Assembly (NCBI GenBank): GCA_025786725.1
Contig: JAHLTZ010000002.1
Location: forward strand, 1 to 64,000
Origin: Syncephalis fuscata
Taxonomy: Eukaryota > Zoopagomycota > Zoopagomycetes > Zoopagales > Piptocephalidaceae
DNA: 64,000 nucleotides
Direction: 5' to 3'
Below, piece after piece: positions 24,651 through 36,765 of this stretch. The translations under genes were made by a program, and so were the position numbers. The notes beneath the pieces were generated by a model. The model was not told the origin of the DNA and did not search any database. It saw only the letters and a list, made by a program, of their open reading frames with translations. Numbering within the stretch: position 1 is the stretch's first letter; each line of letters begins with the position of its first letter.

Positions 24651-27600
24651 TTACGTCGTGATAACATTGGCATACGATCCTTGCTTAAACTGTCATCTTC
24701 ATCTTCATCGTTTTTCTTATGATGACGACGATGCATATTATTACTGGTATCATAAGCTGATCCTTCTGAATTACCAAATCGCCACTTTTCAAGCAAATTC
24801 GTTTTACGCCATTGACGTAAACAGCACGGCCATGTTGATAGCCAACATTCATGATTGTTTCAAATTTACCAAATTCTAATGTGCCAAATCCCTCAACCGG
24901 CGGCCGAACATATAGACAGCCAGGTGTTACCTTGGCCTCTTCCAGCTGCTTCACACTCGATACATAAGCCAATCGCTGTTGTATGTCTGCCAGTGATGGA
25001 ATAGCCGGTCCACTTCTAAATGGATTCCATCGTTGAAGCAATACCCAGAATCCGGATAAATTGTCGCCGTAATAAACAGGAGATGTATCGTCAATGCTGC
25101 CCACATCCACGGCAATGATTGTTTCCGCACCGAGTGACTTCATATAGGCTACGGTAAGATTGTCCATATAGCCACCATCGAGTAATAAATCACCGCCATC
25201 ACATACAGGTGGCATTAGACCTGATAGAGACATGGAGGCACGGATTAATCGCCAGGCATAACCAACATGGTGACACTCCATACGCGAAAAGGTAATATTG
25301 GTTGTGTTGCAGTAATAATTAAGCCAAAAGTCTTCAATCTGTGTCTCAGCAAAGCATTTCCACAATCCTCGATTAAATTCATGACCTATTACATATATAT
25401 ATATATATATATTAATAACTGTTAATAGATACAATATGGATAGGCTCACCGGTAAAGTATGCAGTAATTGGATAGGTCAGATCGAGTACTTGTCGCCATA
25501 TACTAATCATTCGACTTGAAAACATTTTAGCAAATCCAATGATTGCCATATGATCTGAATCTCTGGCATAGAGGCCGCCAATAAAGGCACCCATACTAGT
25601 ACCACCAATTAAATCAATTGGAATGCCGCTTCTTCCAATGCTCGAATCACACCGATATGGGCAATGCCTCGTGCACCACCACCACCTAGTACAAGGCCCA
25701 CCGATTTACCAAGAATACGACGGGCCAACCTACACATATCAAATATATTAGTCTGTGTATGGCTATTTGGTGTGATTATTACCGAGCAAAGTCACTTCGA
25801 TTACCCGTGTAAGGAGTGGGGGGCTTTTTACTGGCTGCATTACGCCAGTATTCTTGCAAGTGTAAATGCAAATTCAAAAAGGTCTTTTTACGACGTACAT
25901 TGCCAATCATAATAGGCCGTTTACCCAATGGCATTTGCACATGATGATGAGCTTGAATCCACATACGACTCTGCAAATATACAGTTGTTAATAGCTGGTT
26001 AGATAATCACTTGTACCACATAGTATAAATACCTTTAACCAGGCATGGGTTGATCCAGACTGACAACTACGCTCGCTATGCAGTAGAACAAGTTCTTTAC
26101 GGGCTGTTGATTTCATACCTAGCAGTATGCGTTCATACTCGCCAATAGCCGGGTCGCCGTCACCAAGACCCACCAAAAGAATACAATCCGCCTACCAAAA
26201 CACACACTATTAATATCCATCCATCCATCCATCTATTAGTTTATAAATAGCTACCTGTCGAACACAGCGTTGGGTCCATGGAGAGGTGGCACCACTGTCG
26301 GCAACATATAATACAATACGATAGTTTTCTTCTTGTTCGGCCAACCAGTGAATAAGCTTTAGTTTACCCAATTTACTAAAGGCATGTCGTCCAAGCACCG
26401 AGGTTACTGTAGTGTGATCGAGTCGAAGCGCTGTGGCACCAACATTAACAAGTGCCTCACATAGCCGTTCGGCAAACTGCAGTACCGGTACATCAGAGGA
26501 TACAGGCAGTAAAGCAATTGTCTTTAAGTTAACGTTATTACGACCAAAATCACCTTGACCGCCTTGAGGTAGAACGGTTTTATTAGGTGATGGAATGGTA
26601 TCGGTCAATTGCTGGTGTCGAGTACGTAATGCAATAATACGTGACATTTGAATACTAATTTCTGGATGACGTAATGAAAGAGCCATAAATAGTGTCTTGG
26701 GTAATCGAGCCAATTCAGAGTCACGAATAGCGTATAATGTCGATGATCGAGGTGAATCAGCTATGAATAAATATTAATTAGTAAACATTTATTAATAATT
26801 AACATTTAACTTACTTAATACTTCTAATTCACCAATAGATTCATCTAAACCATGTTCTCTGAATATATTAAATGATGTGTCATTTTCGGTAATTGAACGT
26901 AATCGACCATTTAATACAACATAAATTGAATCGCTATTTTCTTGTTGATGGTACAGAATTTGACCCGCGTTTACTTGGACCCATTCAAGCGCAAAATCAA
27001 TATGCAATACTAGAAATATGTTATTAATGAGTAATAGCAATAATAAATATTAAATAACTACTTACCTAATGGCGATAGAATAGTAATAAGTCGTTTGGCT
27101 AGTGTCAGTAATACATTTGGATATCTTTCTACCATTCTATCCAGTGACTCTTTTGGCAAGTAGGCCACAAATGTATCAGTGCTAGCTCGCACATTAACAA
27201 ATGATGAATGACCAGTTAATGCTGACAAATAGCCTACAATACCACCCGGTCTAATAAGAAATAGACTTTTTTGTTTACGTGTATTGCGATGCTTTCCGTC
27301 TAATGTAGCTTTACTTTTGTTGTTGTTATTTGGTTTCTGCTGCTGTTGCTGCTGTTGCTGCTGCTGTTGTTGTTGTTGTACTTGACTGCCCCATAGACGT
27401 GGTCGGTCAGCATAGATATCGAGTAAACCATCAATAACCAAGTAAATACCAACATTTCGTTCATTCTGCTTTACTAGTGTAGCACCCTTTGGAAAGAATA
27501 AAATACGTACATCATTACGTAATTCAGGTACAATACGTGATGCAGGTGGTGATAGATTAGGCGTGGCACTAAAATCATCCACACTTGTATCTCGTGACAT

Positions 27601-29382
27601 ACTGAATCCTTCCGGTAAGCGTAATTGACTAGCAGTTGGGCTTTGAGTATGTGGATTGATATCGTAGCTATTAATAGCCGCCATACTATCTTCTGCTGAT
27701 ACGCTAGGTGTACGGGATTGTACACGCAGTTGTACCAAGTCTATACCACTTGCTAACATGCCTAGACTTTTCTTAATAACTTCAAATGATTGACTGCATA
27801 AATGATGTTCATCAGCAGCTGAATAAGGCTCAAATTTAGGCGTTGTTGCTGTAGATCGTCCACTTGGTCCACGCTCTAATGCTGGACATGGTTCTTTACT
27901 GCTTTGTTCCCATAGTCGTTCCACATCACGATCAAGTCTAAACGGTGTTCTAGGCAATGGCTTTATCGTGCGTGAACCACGAGGTGAATCTGTATCTTGT
28001 TCATCTGCATCTGTACGAGGTGAATCCCATGTAAATTCACTATTCTCTGTTGCCTTTAATCGATTGCCACCTAGGAATTGTTGTCGCAATCGATCTAATC
28101 CGCCATCTCTATGAAAATCAGTGGGTAAATCATAGGTGGCCATTTCGTTTAATTTCTTTTCAATGTTAAGCAGTTCTTTGGTTAAACCAAGATAGTTTTC
28201 CATAGTGCGGAATGTCACGCGTTGGAATCGTGTTAAAATAACTTGTACCATGTGTGCAGATGCATTGGGGAACTTTTCGGTAACACGTTTAAATGCTTCA
28301 GCTGGAATGACCGCTAAAGTAGTATCAGTAGTGGCACGGAATACAATATCTGTACGCTCAATGGCCGCTGCAGCCCGTAATTCAGCTCGTGGCGGTTTAT
28401 GACCTGTCGTGGTTGATTGCTGATCAGCTTCACTAGCGGCTATTGTTTCCTTATCAGCCAGTGACAAACTTCTTTGATGTGACCGCTGTGATGTTGGCGG
28501 TGATACATTGTCGCTCATAGTAACGGCAGCAGTTGCTTCTAAATGAACCAAGTCTGGTGACATATAAGGAAAAAGATTCTCATTATTAACTGAACCTGCC
28601 CCCAGTACTGGTCTAGGTGATGCAGATACCGTAGATAATGAGGACTGTCTTTTATGGGTATGATGCGCACTCATTGCTTGACCATACGTATAATACATTT
28701 CTTCTAATGTATCTAATCCTTCGTGTCGTACTGGTACATCTTCCGTAAATAGCGATAGAATGGTAAATAGACTCGATAATGTGCCACCTGGTCGCACTTC
28801 ATTCAACAAAGCGTGTCCAGGCAAGTTGGCATCGGCATCGCCTTCGTCGAAGCCAAAATCATACTCGCCACTCGCCGTATGGTCGGCCCGCTTAGCAAAT
28901 ACTTGAACACAGCCATCGACGACAAAGTAGAAGGACCGCTCCCGTTCGCTAACATCGGACATTGTGTCGCCGGCCAGTAAGCGCCTGGTTTGCAGGTGGC
29001 GCGCTAGCTCGTGAAATACCGGTTTCTCCAAGTAGCCAAACACGCGAATAGACGAGAGAAAGGCACTTAGAAACTCGCCTGGATAATGAGCACTCTGATC
29101 GTCGCGATCCTCGTCGGCGCTGATATCCGGCCGCAGGTCAAATGCTTGACCGCCGGTTGTCTTGGTTGTGGCATCTTTGCCGTAGCGAGAATAGACATTC
29201 AAGTAGCGATAGCGTATGAACAAGTAGCCGGTCACTACGAGAATGAGTACTGATAGAGCGAGCGATTTAAAAGTAAAGGTTAGCGTAAGCGTATAGGAAA
29301 GTATACGAAATAGCCAGGTGGGCACAGTGATGGTAGCAAAAGCTACGATACCGTAGAATACATGCCAGATTTCCGCCAACAT
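24651..29382 (-). CDS. NTE1: lysophospholipase NTE1 (patatin-like, cyclic-nucleotide-binding domains)
   Basis: ER-membrane serine esterase that deacylates phosphatidylcholine and lysophospholipids. A first exon of about 775 codons starts at 29382 with two N-terminal hydrophobic helices ([38 protein letters not shown]), then cyclic-nucleotide-binding-like domains ([27 protein letters not shown]; a third across the next exon at 27009, [12 protein letters not shown]). The second CNB domain carries a poly-Gln insert (about 27335-27385). Downstream exons encode the patatin domain: [20 protein letters not shown], the nucleophile motif [17 protein letters not shown] and the DGG motif [10 protein letters not shown]. 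Two apparent single-base losses disturb the frame: one just before the nucleophile (about 25633) and one near 24810. With the second corrected, the tail ends at 24651; otherwise the frame stops at 24685. Identity is secure, ends are not. Confidence 0.9.
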
Positions 29383-29557
29383 GGAAAGTGGTATGGATAT
29401 ATACTGATAGCTGTAAAAGTTAAAACATAAACAAACGAAATGTTTGTAAATAAAGGTGGGAATGTTTGTTACAGTAACTTAGTAAAAGTGCGAGTGAGCA
29501 GGAATATCAAATTAATAGTGAGTGAAATAGCAGCCGGTTTATTATTCTTTTAAAGAC

Positions 29558-30922
29558 TTAGGACACGTTTAATACGGTCGATGATGATCCTAATTGACAG
29601 AGACGTGCCATGAGTCCAGTTAATTGTAAAAGTGTTTGCACACCTTCTAAGGCTTGCATGTGGGCCAGACCAATTTCCTATTTAATAATTAAATAATTAA
29701 TTAGTTAACTAACTAACTAATTAAATATTAGCTAATTAGCTAATGGCTTACTTTAATGTATTCAAGTTTGGTATATTCCTCCAGTTCATTGCTTAGTTTA
29801 GCTACTCGGAATAGCGTTGTAATAATATCTACTGAGCTATAGCCTTGTTGCCATAGATCACTGACGCCTCGTACGGCCACATCGATGTCACCTCGTTGAC
29901 AAGACAGCAAAACACGACTTACTAAAGCGGGATGTGGTTGATCGCATACTTTAAAAACGTGGTCGGCACTAATATAGCCGAATCCATAGAACGTCGATTG
30001 TAGATTATTGACCGCTTGTCGCATGTCACCTTCAGCCGAGAATATTAACGCTTCAATGCCATCAGGACTATGCGGTACCTAGTAACGACATGTGAATTAA
30101 ACCTTTCATTGCTATTGATATAGACTTACCTTTTCCATTTTACATATTTCTACTAAACGTTTAGCAAGTTCTTCATCGCTTAATTTGTCGTAACGTAACA
30201 TGGCACAACGACTCTGAATGGGCTCTATAATCTTGTTGGACATATTACAGGCCAGGGCAAAACGTGTAGTATTGCTATAGATTTCCATGGTGCGTCGCAG
30301 TGCTTGTTGAGCACCTGCTGTCATACTAATGGCCCATATTAGTAAATCGTGCCATATCATCTCTAAATGACACTACCTATCAGCCTCATCCAGTATAATA
30401 ATCTTGTGTCTTCCCACCGGTAATGTCACTTTCTTTTGAGCAAACATTTTAATACGATTCCGTACCACCTCAATACCGCTATTAATTAACGTAATAATTA
30501 GCATTAAATACCATACACTGATTTTACTATTTACCGATCATCAGAAGCATTAAGTTCTAATACTGCTTCTTTATACGCGTCACCTAGTAATTCACGGGCT
30601 AGACATAAGATACTTGTTGTTTTGCCAATACCCGGCGATCCCTAGATTCAGTTGGTAAATAGGCCGTTATAACAACAGAACAGCCTGTTATACTTACGGT
30701 TAGAATGATATTTGGCATATTGCCCTGTTGAGCTATCATTTTAAGACGCTCAACTGTTTCCTTATTGCCAACAATGTCATTTAAATAAACAGGTCGGAAT
30801 CTCTCGACCCTTAATAGACATATAAGCATATAGATACTTGTATGTATACATATCTGTATGTAGCTGTATAGTACCTACCAAGGTAATGCTGGATCCGAGT
30901 CAAGTGGCGGTGTTGCAGTCAT
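29558..30922 (-). CDS. RFC4: replication factor C small subunit (human RFC2 / yeast Rfc4 type)
   Basis: AAA+ subunit of the clamp loader that opens and loads PCNA during DNA replication and repair. The ATG at 30922 begins [20 protein letters not shown]. Several short introns follow. Motifs in order: RFC box II region ([18 protein letters not shown]), Walker [11 protein letters not shown] assembled across an intron near 30640, LELNASDDR, Walker B IIILDEAD, the SRC motif [15 protein letters not shown] with arginine finger, then sensor 2 and the C-terminal collar ([38 protein letters not shown]). Length is about 340 residues, normal for a small subunit. The AQKKVTLP and [18 protein letters not shown] segments match RFC2/Rfc4 rather than Rfc2, Rfc3 or Rfc5. 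It lies 175 bp upstream of NTE1 on the same strand. Confidence 0.92.
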
Positions 30923-31169
30923 TGTGTGTAGACTTACGCGTATATAAAATAATAATAAAAAAAGAAAATAATGATTGATTGTCACAATAAATAATACATA
31001 ACTACTTAATAGTCTTTTACCATTTTATTTAACATTCTAATTTGCTGATGGCAAATATTTCAGCTATAATGATTATACTATTTGGTTTGAAATGTTCAAT
31101 TGCTAATTAGAAAGTCTTAATTACACTATACACTTTAAATGCCAAATAACAACGTTTAATTAAATGGAT

Positions 31170-32232
31170 TTAAACAGTACACATCTTAAGTGTACCAACA
31201 AGACCAGAGATAGCCGCGGCTATTTGTGCACATTCACTAGGTGATTCGCATTGCTCTAGTTGCGGTAATAGTCGACCAAGCGCAACCTTTACCGATTGAC
31301 GTGTCTTTAGCAGTATTTCTTTATCGTTTAGCGAAGTGAATTCCACCAAAGATGGCGATTCAAGTTCACTTTGCGCATGTACTCGGCTTTTCTGTTTAAG
31401 TGGGTCGATTCTACAATGGTACTATCTGACAACAATCGTTTCTATTCAAAGTATTAAATGGTGTTCTATAACTATAAAGTACTTACTGTTAAATTGACAG
31501 CATTTAACGATGGCCCATTTGAAGTGTTATTAATGTCATTATTACTAGTATTCAATATTGGTTCATTAACAGTTTGTGTATTGACAGGTGGTGGTGCTAT
31601 TTTGTTTGTAATGTTATAGCATGACACACAATGCAGTTGACCACTTGTGTCCTTCATTAATGGTACCTTTATATTCGGTATTAATTACTGAATTCTATTA
31701 ATACATATTATAGTAACTTACACCAACACATCCATCCATACTACAAGCCATCTCCATTAATGTCCAGCCTTGAAGCATTTTCTCGCCTAGTAAACGAGAA
31801 ATATCGTCACGTCGAGCACGACTTAATGGCTGTGTCGCTTCTTTAACGTTTATTGGTTGCGCGTCCTTAGTATTCTCGGTCTCTTTTGTAACTCAATCTT
31901 ATTTGTTGTTGTTGTTGTTGCCATTTCTTTAATAGTATTTGGTAGGATACGAGGCTTAAGCAAACCACCGTTGCTAATGATCTTTGCCTCGTCGCATATA
32001 ACACACCAATTCTCTGTTCTGCCCTTCAAACGCATTCTAGGAGCCTTTTGACCATCAATAAAGTGTTACTTTGTTTATTTCACTCACTGTGTGTGTTGCT
32101 GCAAAACAGGTATCATTCGTCATAATCTATTTAATATTAGTCAACGATATTATGCCATATAGCTTGGCCTACCCATCCTTTCAGCATAAGATCAGAAAGC
32201 CTTTCAAGTGCTACGTTGTTATCGGTTTCCAT
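31170..32232 (-). CDS. ZNRD2/SSSCA1 (p27 autoantigen) zinc-ribbon protein
   Basis: Family Auto_anti-p27; the human member ZNRD2 is poorly characterised. Proposed start is the ATG at 32232 (METDNNVALERLSDLMLKGW). Splicing to an exon containing NWCVICDEAK and then to DDISRLLGEKMLQGWTLM, SMDGCVGV and DTSGQLHCVSCYN gives two p27-like modules in tandem, each with an L-x-x-LML(Q/K)GW helix before Cys pairs. The first module seems to have only one clear CxxC, so its zinc site may be degenerate. A low-complexity Asn/Ser/Thr linker follows. The C-terminal helix (SECAQIAAAISGLVGTLKMC) resembles the conserved end of ZNRD2. Introns were placed by reading-frame logic and are provisional. It diverges from ARL3 with only 89 bp between start codons. 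Confidence 0.7.
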
Positions 32233-32321
32233 CGTTAATTTTGTTTACAAAAAGAGAAAATAGAAGAAGCTGATTTATTTCTATTTGTTCTCTCAACTTT
32301 TCCACCTGTCTGCGTCCCACG
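32233..32321. promoter_or_regulatory. compact bidirectional promoter, ZNRD2 / ARL3
   Basis: Only 89 bp separate the ATG of the zinc-ribbon gene (-) and the ATG of ARL3 (+), so both 5' UTRs and core promoters must overlap or lie within this stretch. It contains a pyrimidine run (about 32280-32310) directly before the ARL3 start. No defined factor site is recognised. Confidence 0.5.
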
Positions 32322-33142
32322 ATGTATACGCTGTTTAGTGGGCTGTATGCTCATTTAACTCAGAAAGAAGAATACAATGTTATTATTCTTGGCCTGGATA
32401 ATGCAGGCAAAACGGTAACTATTACAAGTAGGCTTTGTTTTCAACTCATCATGCGTGGTAGACACTTTTAGAGCAGATTAAGCAAATCTATTTGGGCATA
32501 AGAGGTTTGCCGCCCGAGAAGATTACGCCTACCGTTGGCATGAATAGTAAGATATAGTCTGCAAACTGTACAAACAAGTAATAATGCTATGCACTCTAGT
32601 TGGTAAAGTAGAAGTGCTTCGGTCTCGTATCAATTTTTGGGATTTAGGCGGACAAGATGCCCTACGCACACTATGGGACAAATACTACGATGAATGCCAT
32701 GGTATTGTTTTTGTTATTGATAGCGCAGATGGTATGCGGTTAGATCAATGTCGTGAAACATTTGGTAAGTATAGCGATGTAAGTAGCCATTAACAAGTAG
32801 CATTAACAAGTTATACAGAACAAATGGTAATGAACGATAGCGTCGAGGGTGTTCCTGTAGTTATGCTGGCCAATAAACAGGACACAGATGAAGCTATGCG
32901 CGTAGAAGATATTAAAGAGGTGTTCAATCGGATTGCTCTACAACTGGGTGCCCGTGATAGCCGTGTGCTACCCATCTCTGCGTTAAAAGGGCAAGTATAA
33001 CTAACTAGAATGGCAATTGTATGCGACGATACTTATTATATATATATATGCATATAGAGAGGGCGTTCAAGATGCAATTGAGTGGCTTGTAGTACGCATG
33101 CATCGTAATAAAGAAGACCGCCCACCTGTATTTCGTCAATAA
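32322..33142 (+). CDS. ARL3: Arf-like GTPase ARL3 (ARFRP1 type)
   Basis: Golgi/trans-Golgi small GTPase that recruits Arl1 and golgins. Five exons: 32322-32414, 32462-32546, 32600-32764, 32819-32990 and 33058-33142, giving 199 residues. G-motifs: G1 GLDNAGKT (continued TLLEQ in exon 2), switch I TPTVGMN, G3 WDLGGQ, G4 ANKQD and G5 ISAL. The N-terminus MYTLFSGLYAH has Tyr, not Gly, at position 2; yeast Arl3 and ARFRP1 share this and use N-terminal acetylation instead of myristoylation. The C-terminal region (RDSRVLPISALKGEGVQDAI) is very close to the yeast protein as I remember it. The last intron uses a GC donor (GCAAGT at 32991), the only way to keep the conserved KGEGV sequence in frame. 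Confidence 0.93.
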
Positions 33143-33182
33143 ATAACACATGTGTATTCATAATAAACAGTAAAAACAGAAT

Positions 33183-33814
33183 TTAATGTTTTTCAAGCTG
33201 ATGGATTTTAGCAACACGAACAGCATGTTGTTTGCCTTCAAATGCAGTTGTCAAAAAGACATCAACAATGTCTTTAGCCACTTCAACACCAGTAGTACGG
33301 CCACCCAAAGCGAGTATATTGGCATCGTTATGCTAAATAAATGATATTGGCGTTGTGGTATATATATATTGTATTTATTTTACTTACTTTGCGTGTCATC
33401 AAAGCATCATAATGGTCGTGGCACAGTCCACAGCGAATGTTATTGATCTTGTTGGCCGCAATAGAAATACCGATGCCAGAGCCGCAGACAAGAATGCCTG
33501 CATTTTTGGGACCATCTGTGGGCTCCAAGACCTTTTCAGCTACAAGTGGAGCATAGTCGGGATAGTCGACCTATTCAGCGTGCGGTCAGGATTGTTTAGC
33601 TATTTAAACTGCTATTAATACTTACACGCTCCTTGGAGTGGCAACCAACGTCAACAACGTTTTTGTTCTGCGAACGAAGGTACTCGATTATCTCAAGTTT
33701 AAGATCGTAACCTATGACGTATGCATTAGAATTGTTTGTTGATTTGTTGGCATTTTATATACCGGCGTGGTCGGATCCAATGTAAACGCTGCTATTAGCA
33801 TAAGTTTCGGCCAT
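33183..33814 (-). CDS. ribose-5-phosphate isomerase B-type (RpiB/LacAB family) sugar isomerase
   Basis: Interconverts ribose 5-phosphate and ribulose 5-phosphate, or a related aldose/ketose phosphate pair. Four exons from the ATG at 33814 encode about 150 residues, normal for RpiB. Motifs: [12 protein letters not shown] (substrate Asp-His), [16 protein letters not shown], the catalytic Cys loop [31 protein letters not shown], and [19 protein letters not shown]. The sequence covers the whole fold with no missing catalytic residue. Most fungi use the unrelated RpiA (RKI1) enzyme, so this may serve another sugar or derive from old transfer; its three introns show it is long resident. It ends 41 bp from the ARL3 stop, convergently. 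Confidence 0.9.
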
Positions 33815-34100
33815 TGTAATGACGGTTTGTTGTTTACTACTATTGGCGTGCAAAATACTGAATATGGCAACTATCGCGAGAGAAAGAGGTAGCTAGGCAA
33901 TATATAATCTGAAATCTATAAAGATCAATTGATCAAATAGATTAAATTCAACTGTTATCTATTATTAGTGATATACATATATGTATATATATACGTTTGA
34001 CAGCCACATGTGTTACTACTGTTTTATTCTATTTTATTATTGTTACAAGTGGACAATAAATTAACTAAATATAAACTGCAATATATTAACATTGGCAATA

Positions 34101-35180
34101 TTATTTATTTCTACCACAAAATAGGGTCTTTAGTGTGTGATAAAAGTTGTAATGGCAGCTATAAATACAGCTTGGTTCATCTTTGTCATCTGAAGCCAAT
34201 GCTGATCTGTTCATAGTGTCGCGCTCCACATTAGTGTTTGTAGGGGCAACAGCAGTTCGTAGCTGATTGCGTCTCAAACTGCTGTTTCTTTCGTTAACAG
34301 TTGGAAGTGCAGCAATAGTGGCTAAGCTAGGATTGGGCGCCACCATGGGTCGTCGAATATACTGGGCTACGCGAAACACATTGCTGTTATTACTGTTACT
34401 ATTGCCATTGCCGTTGTTGTTGTTGTTGTTGGTAGTGGTGGTAGTGATGGTGGGTGCTGCATTCGTGGCTTCTGATGAATGATATGCATTAGCTGTTGGT
34501 GCTGAATTTTGCTGTGCTTGTAATCTAGTCGTGGCTGTACGTCTTGAGTTGCCAAAAATAGACTCATTTGTAGCAGCTGGGGCCGACTTGATAGTAGTAT
34601 GTACCGGGCCATTGGCTCGTGTAGTAGCTGCGATACCTGTCTGAACAGTAGGCACAGCACCTACTATCATTGGTGATACTGGATCATATACAAGCCGATT
34701 TGAATTGGATGTAGTACCGGTTGCGGGATTAGTCGATGTGGATGTCGCTAATGCCCCACCAAACAGTTTACGCTTAGGCGGCTCAAGTGGTGCACAAATG
34801 ACTTCATTTGGGCTAAGAGCCACTGGAATGGTTACAGAAGAGAATGATGATAAAGCAATTGATGCTGGCCGCTGGTCTGAAGTGCCTATAGCTGTAGCAT
34901 GACCGCTTTGTAGAGTTTGACAGGCTGCTGTAGATGCCAATGTTGCTTTATTATTTCCTGCATTGTTATCGTGATGCAGGCTAATAGGCATGTGCTGCTG
35001 TTGATTGTGGTCAGTAGATGGTGATGGGGATTCACTGGCATTCCGAGCGTAATCACGGCCGGTATTATCGGCATCGGTTAGTATACTGGGTTTATTTGTT
35101 TCCAGACAGCTCGATTCGGATGTAGTCGGCGTTTCTTTTTCCGCATAGTTGCGACGAGATGATGAGCGCAACGGATGCAT
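34101..35180 (-). CDS. Ser/Thr/Asn-rich low-complexity protein, unknown function
   Basis: A single 359-codon frame from the ATG at 35180 (MHPLRSSSRRNYAEKETPTT). It is almost wholly low complexity: Ser/Thr/Ala/Asn-rich blocks with an Asn/Gly run near the C-terminal third. Islands that look less random are PPKRKLFGGALATST, RLVYDPVSPMIVGAVPTV, RVAQYIRRPMVAPNPSL and NSSLRRNQLRTAV. No TM segment, signal peptide or known domain is seen. Predicted to be disordered, possibly a phosphorylated nuclear or regulatory protein, but that is a guess. The final residues (HYNFYHTLKTLFCGRNK) differ in composition and might follow an unrecognised intron. Confidence 0.6.
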   Translation of the reverse strand: MHPLRSSSRRNYAEKETPTTSESSCLETNKPSILTDADNTGRDYARNASESPSPSTDHNQQQHMPISLHHDNNAGNNKATLASTAACQTLQSGHATAIGTSDQRPASIALSSFSSVTIPVALSPNEVICAPLEPPKRKLFGGALATSTSTNPATGTTSNSNRLVYDPVSPMIVGAVPTVQTGIAATTRANGPVHTTIKSAPAATNESIFGNSRRTATTRLQAQQNSAPTANAYHSSEATNAAPTITTTTTNNNNNNGNGNSNSNNSNVFRVAQYIRRPMVAPNPSLATIAALPTVNERNSSLRRNQLRTAVAPTNTNVERDTMNRSALASDDKDEPSCIYSCHYNFYHTLKTLFCGRNK

Positions 35181-36516
35181 AATAACAACAGCTTGATCAA
35201 TACTGATTTAGACAATAACAACACGGGTCACAATAGATATGGCTTAAAACAGTTGATAGCCAACGGTAACGTCACGTCCAGCGTGAGTTCAACAAACACA
35301 CAGAATAAAATGCAACTGATAATTTAATGCCACAATAGTAGCTGGTACGTGCCAGCACGTAGTGCAAAATAATGCTCAAAATACAATGCTAAAAATGATG
35401 TACACAAACAATTCATGTACAGACGACACGAGCAAAATATGGATATACGAAGAAGATGAAGTGGTAAAAGTTGGGCACGGCGTTCTGCAGGCCGTTGATT
35501 ATATGAATAAGCTGGCAGCCTATGCTGCACGCATACTCTCTTGCATATGGAGGTGCACAATGTTCCACAGCGTGTAGTACAACTACAGCTAGGGGACAAA
35601 TCTACTTAAAACCTGTTTGGGAGGTGGCGTGACTTGGTAATTCAACACTCAGTTACTTTGTCCTAATAAAAACAGTTGCAATTGATTTTTATTGTTCTAA
35701 GTAGCTTATTGAAATCACAGCCGGTTATTAATACTACACTTATCGTTATTGTCTTAGCTGGATAGACCAAATACACCTGGATTTTTATTGAAGTCTAATT
35801 GGCTAATATGGCACTTTATTGTGCTGTATTTAAAATTATATATTTGTATAGCCTATGATTGAGCAGCTTCCGTTATTCGTGAGCAGCAAAAAGCTATTTT
35901 ACTATTAATAGAAGTCAATTTACCTGATATGTGCATATCAATAAAAATGTCGAAAATCAACTGTACGTAAACATCAATCCCAAGTTTATTATTTTTTCTA
36001 TAGTAAGTATCCTCGGCTAAATATTCCTCCATGGCAATTTTGCTTGTAGCCACCATCAAGCTATGCGAAATATATTATTATACAGATTTAGTAATTACCA
36101 TCTATAAAGCCATGCGGAAGGCTAACAAAAAATACTCGACATAATGGGACGACAATAATGCCAAGTAATCGCTTTTGATGCGTATGAATAAAAAATATCT
36201 ATTAAATTTTCACATAAATTTATTTATATACAAATTAGTAAATACATTATCTAGCATTTCACATCGTGTAATTTTGATTGGCTTTCAAATAACCATTTGA
36301 TTGTTAAGCAGCTTTATCCTGATTTGGTGTAATTGCTGTCCAAAGTCTAATTTGGTAAAAACAATACACAAACAATTTTTTGGACAGTCGGATCATGAGA
36401 ATTAAATTTAATTGCTAATTCTTGGCATAATTCAATATCAAAAATATTTTCTGTCATGTACAACTTACGGTAAATTGCCAATAATTACATTTATTAAACT
36501 GTAGTAATTATTGACT

Positions 36517-36765
36517 GGATAGCACTGGAGAGAATAGTGTGAGCATAAACGGGATAATGTTTATTAAATGTGGTATTGTTAAGCTATCTTATAGCTGTGA
36601 TATATGTTAATAAATGTATTACCAATGTTAAATGTATGATTTCCATATTAGGAAATAGGTAAGGAATTGTCGGGATCGTCAGGGATCATATTGATGTTAG
36701 TTATAGAAGTGTAGTGAAGGTGGTGTGACTAACATTGCTATAATTCTAACAAATAATATTTAGCT
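36517..36765 (+). repeat. direct repeat flanking subtilase copy 1, left member
   Basis: Same-orientation similarity to 40252-40505. Shared blocks include TTGTTAAGCTATCTTATA, CTGTGATATATGTTAATAAA and TGTTAAATGTATGATTTCCA. The pair brackets subtilase copy 1 and could mark a transposition or recombination boundary. Confidence 0.7.

Noticed and set aside
24780-24812. 32-nt intron to reconcile the two NTE1 C-terminal frames
   Set aside because: It would be in frame but is much shorter than any other intron here; a one-base error is simpler.
35324-35599. Overlapping ORFs on both strands upstream of the subtilase unit
   Set aside because: No recognisable domain, non-ATG start on one strand, and mutual overlap.
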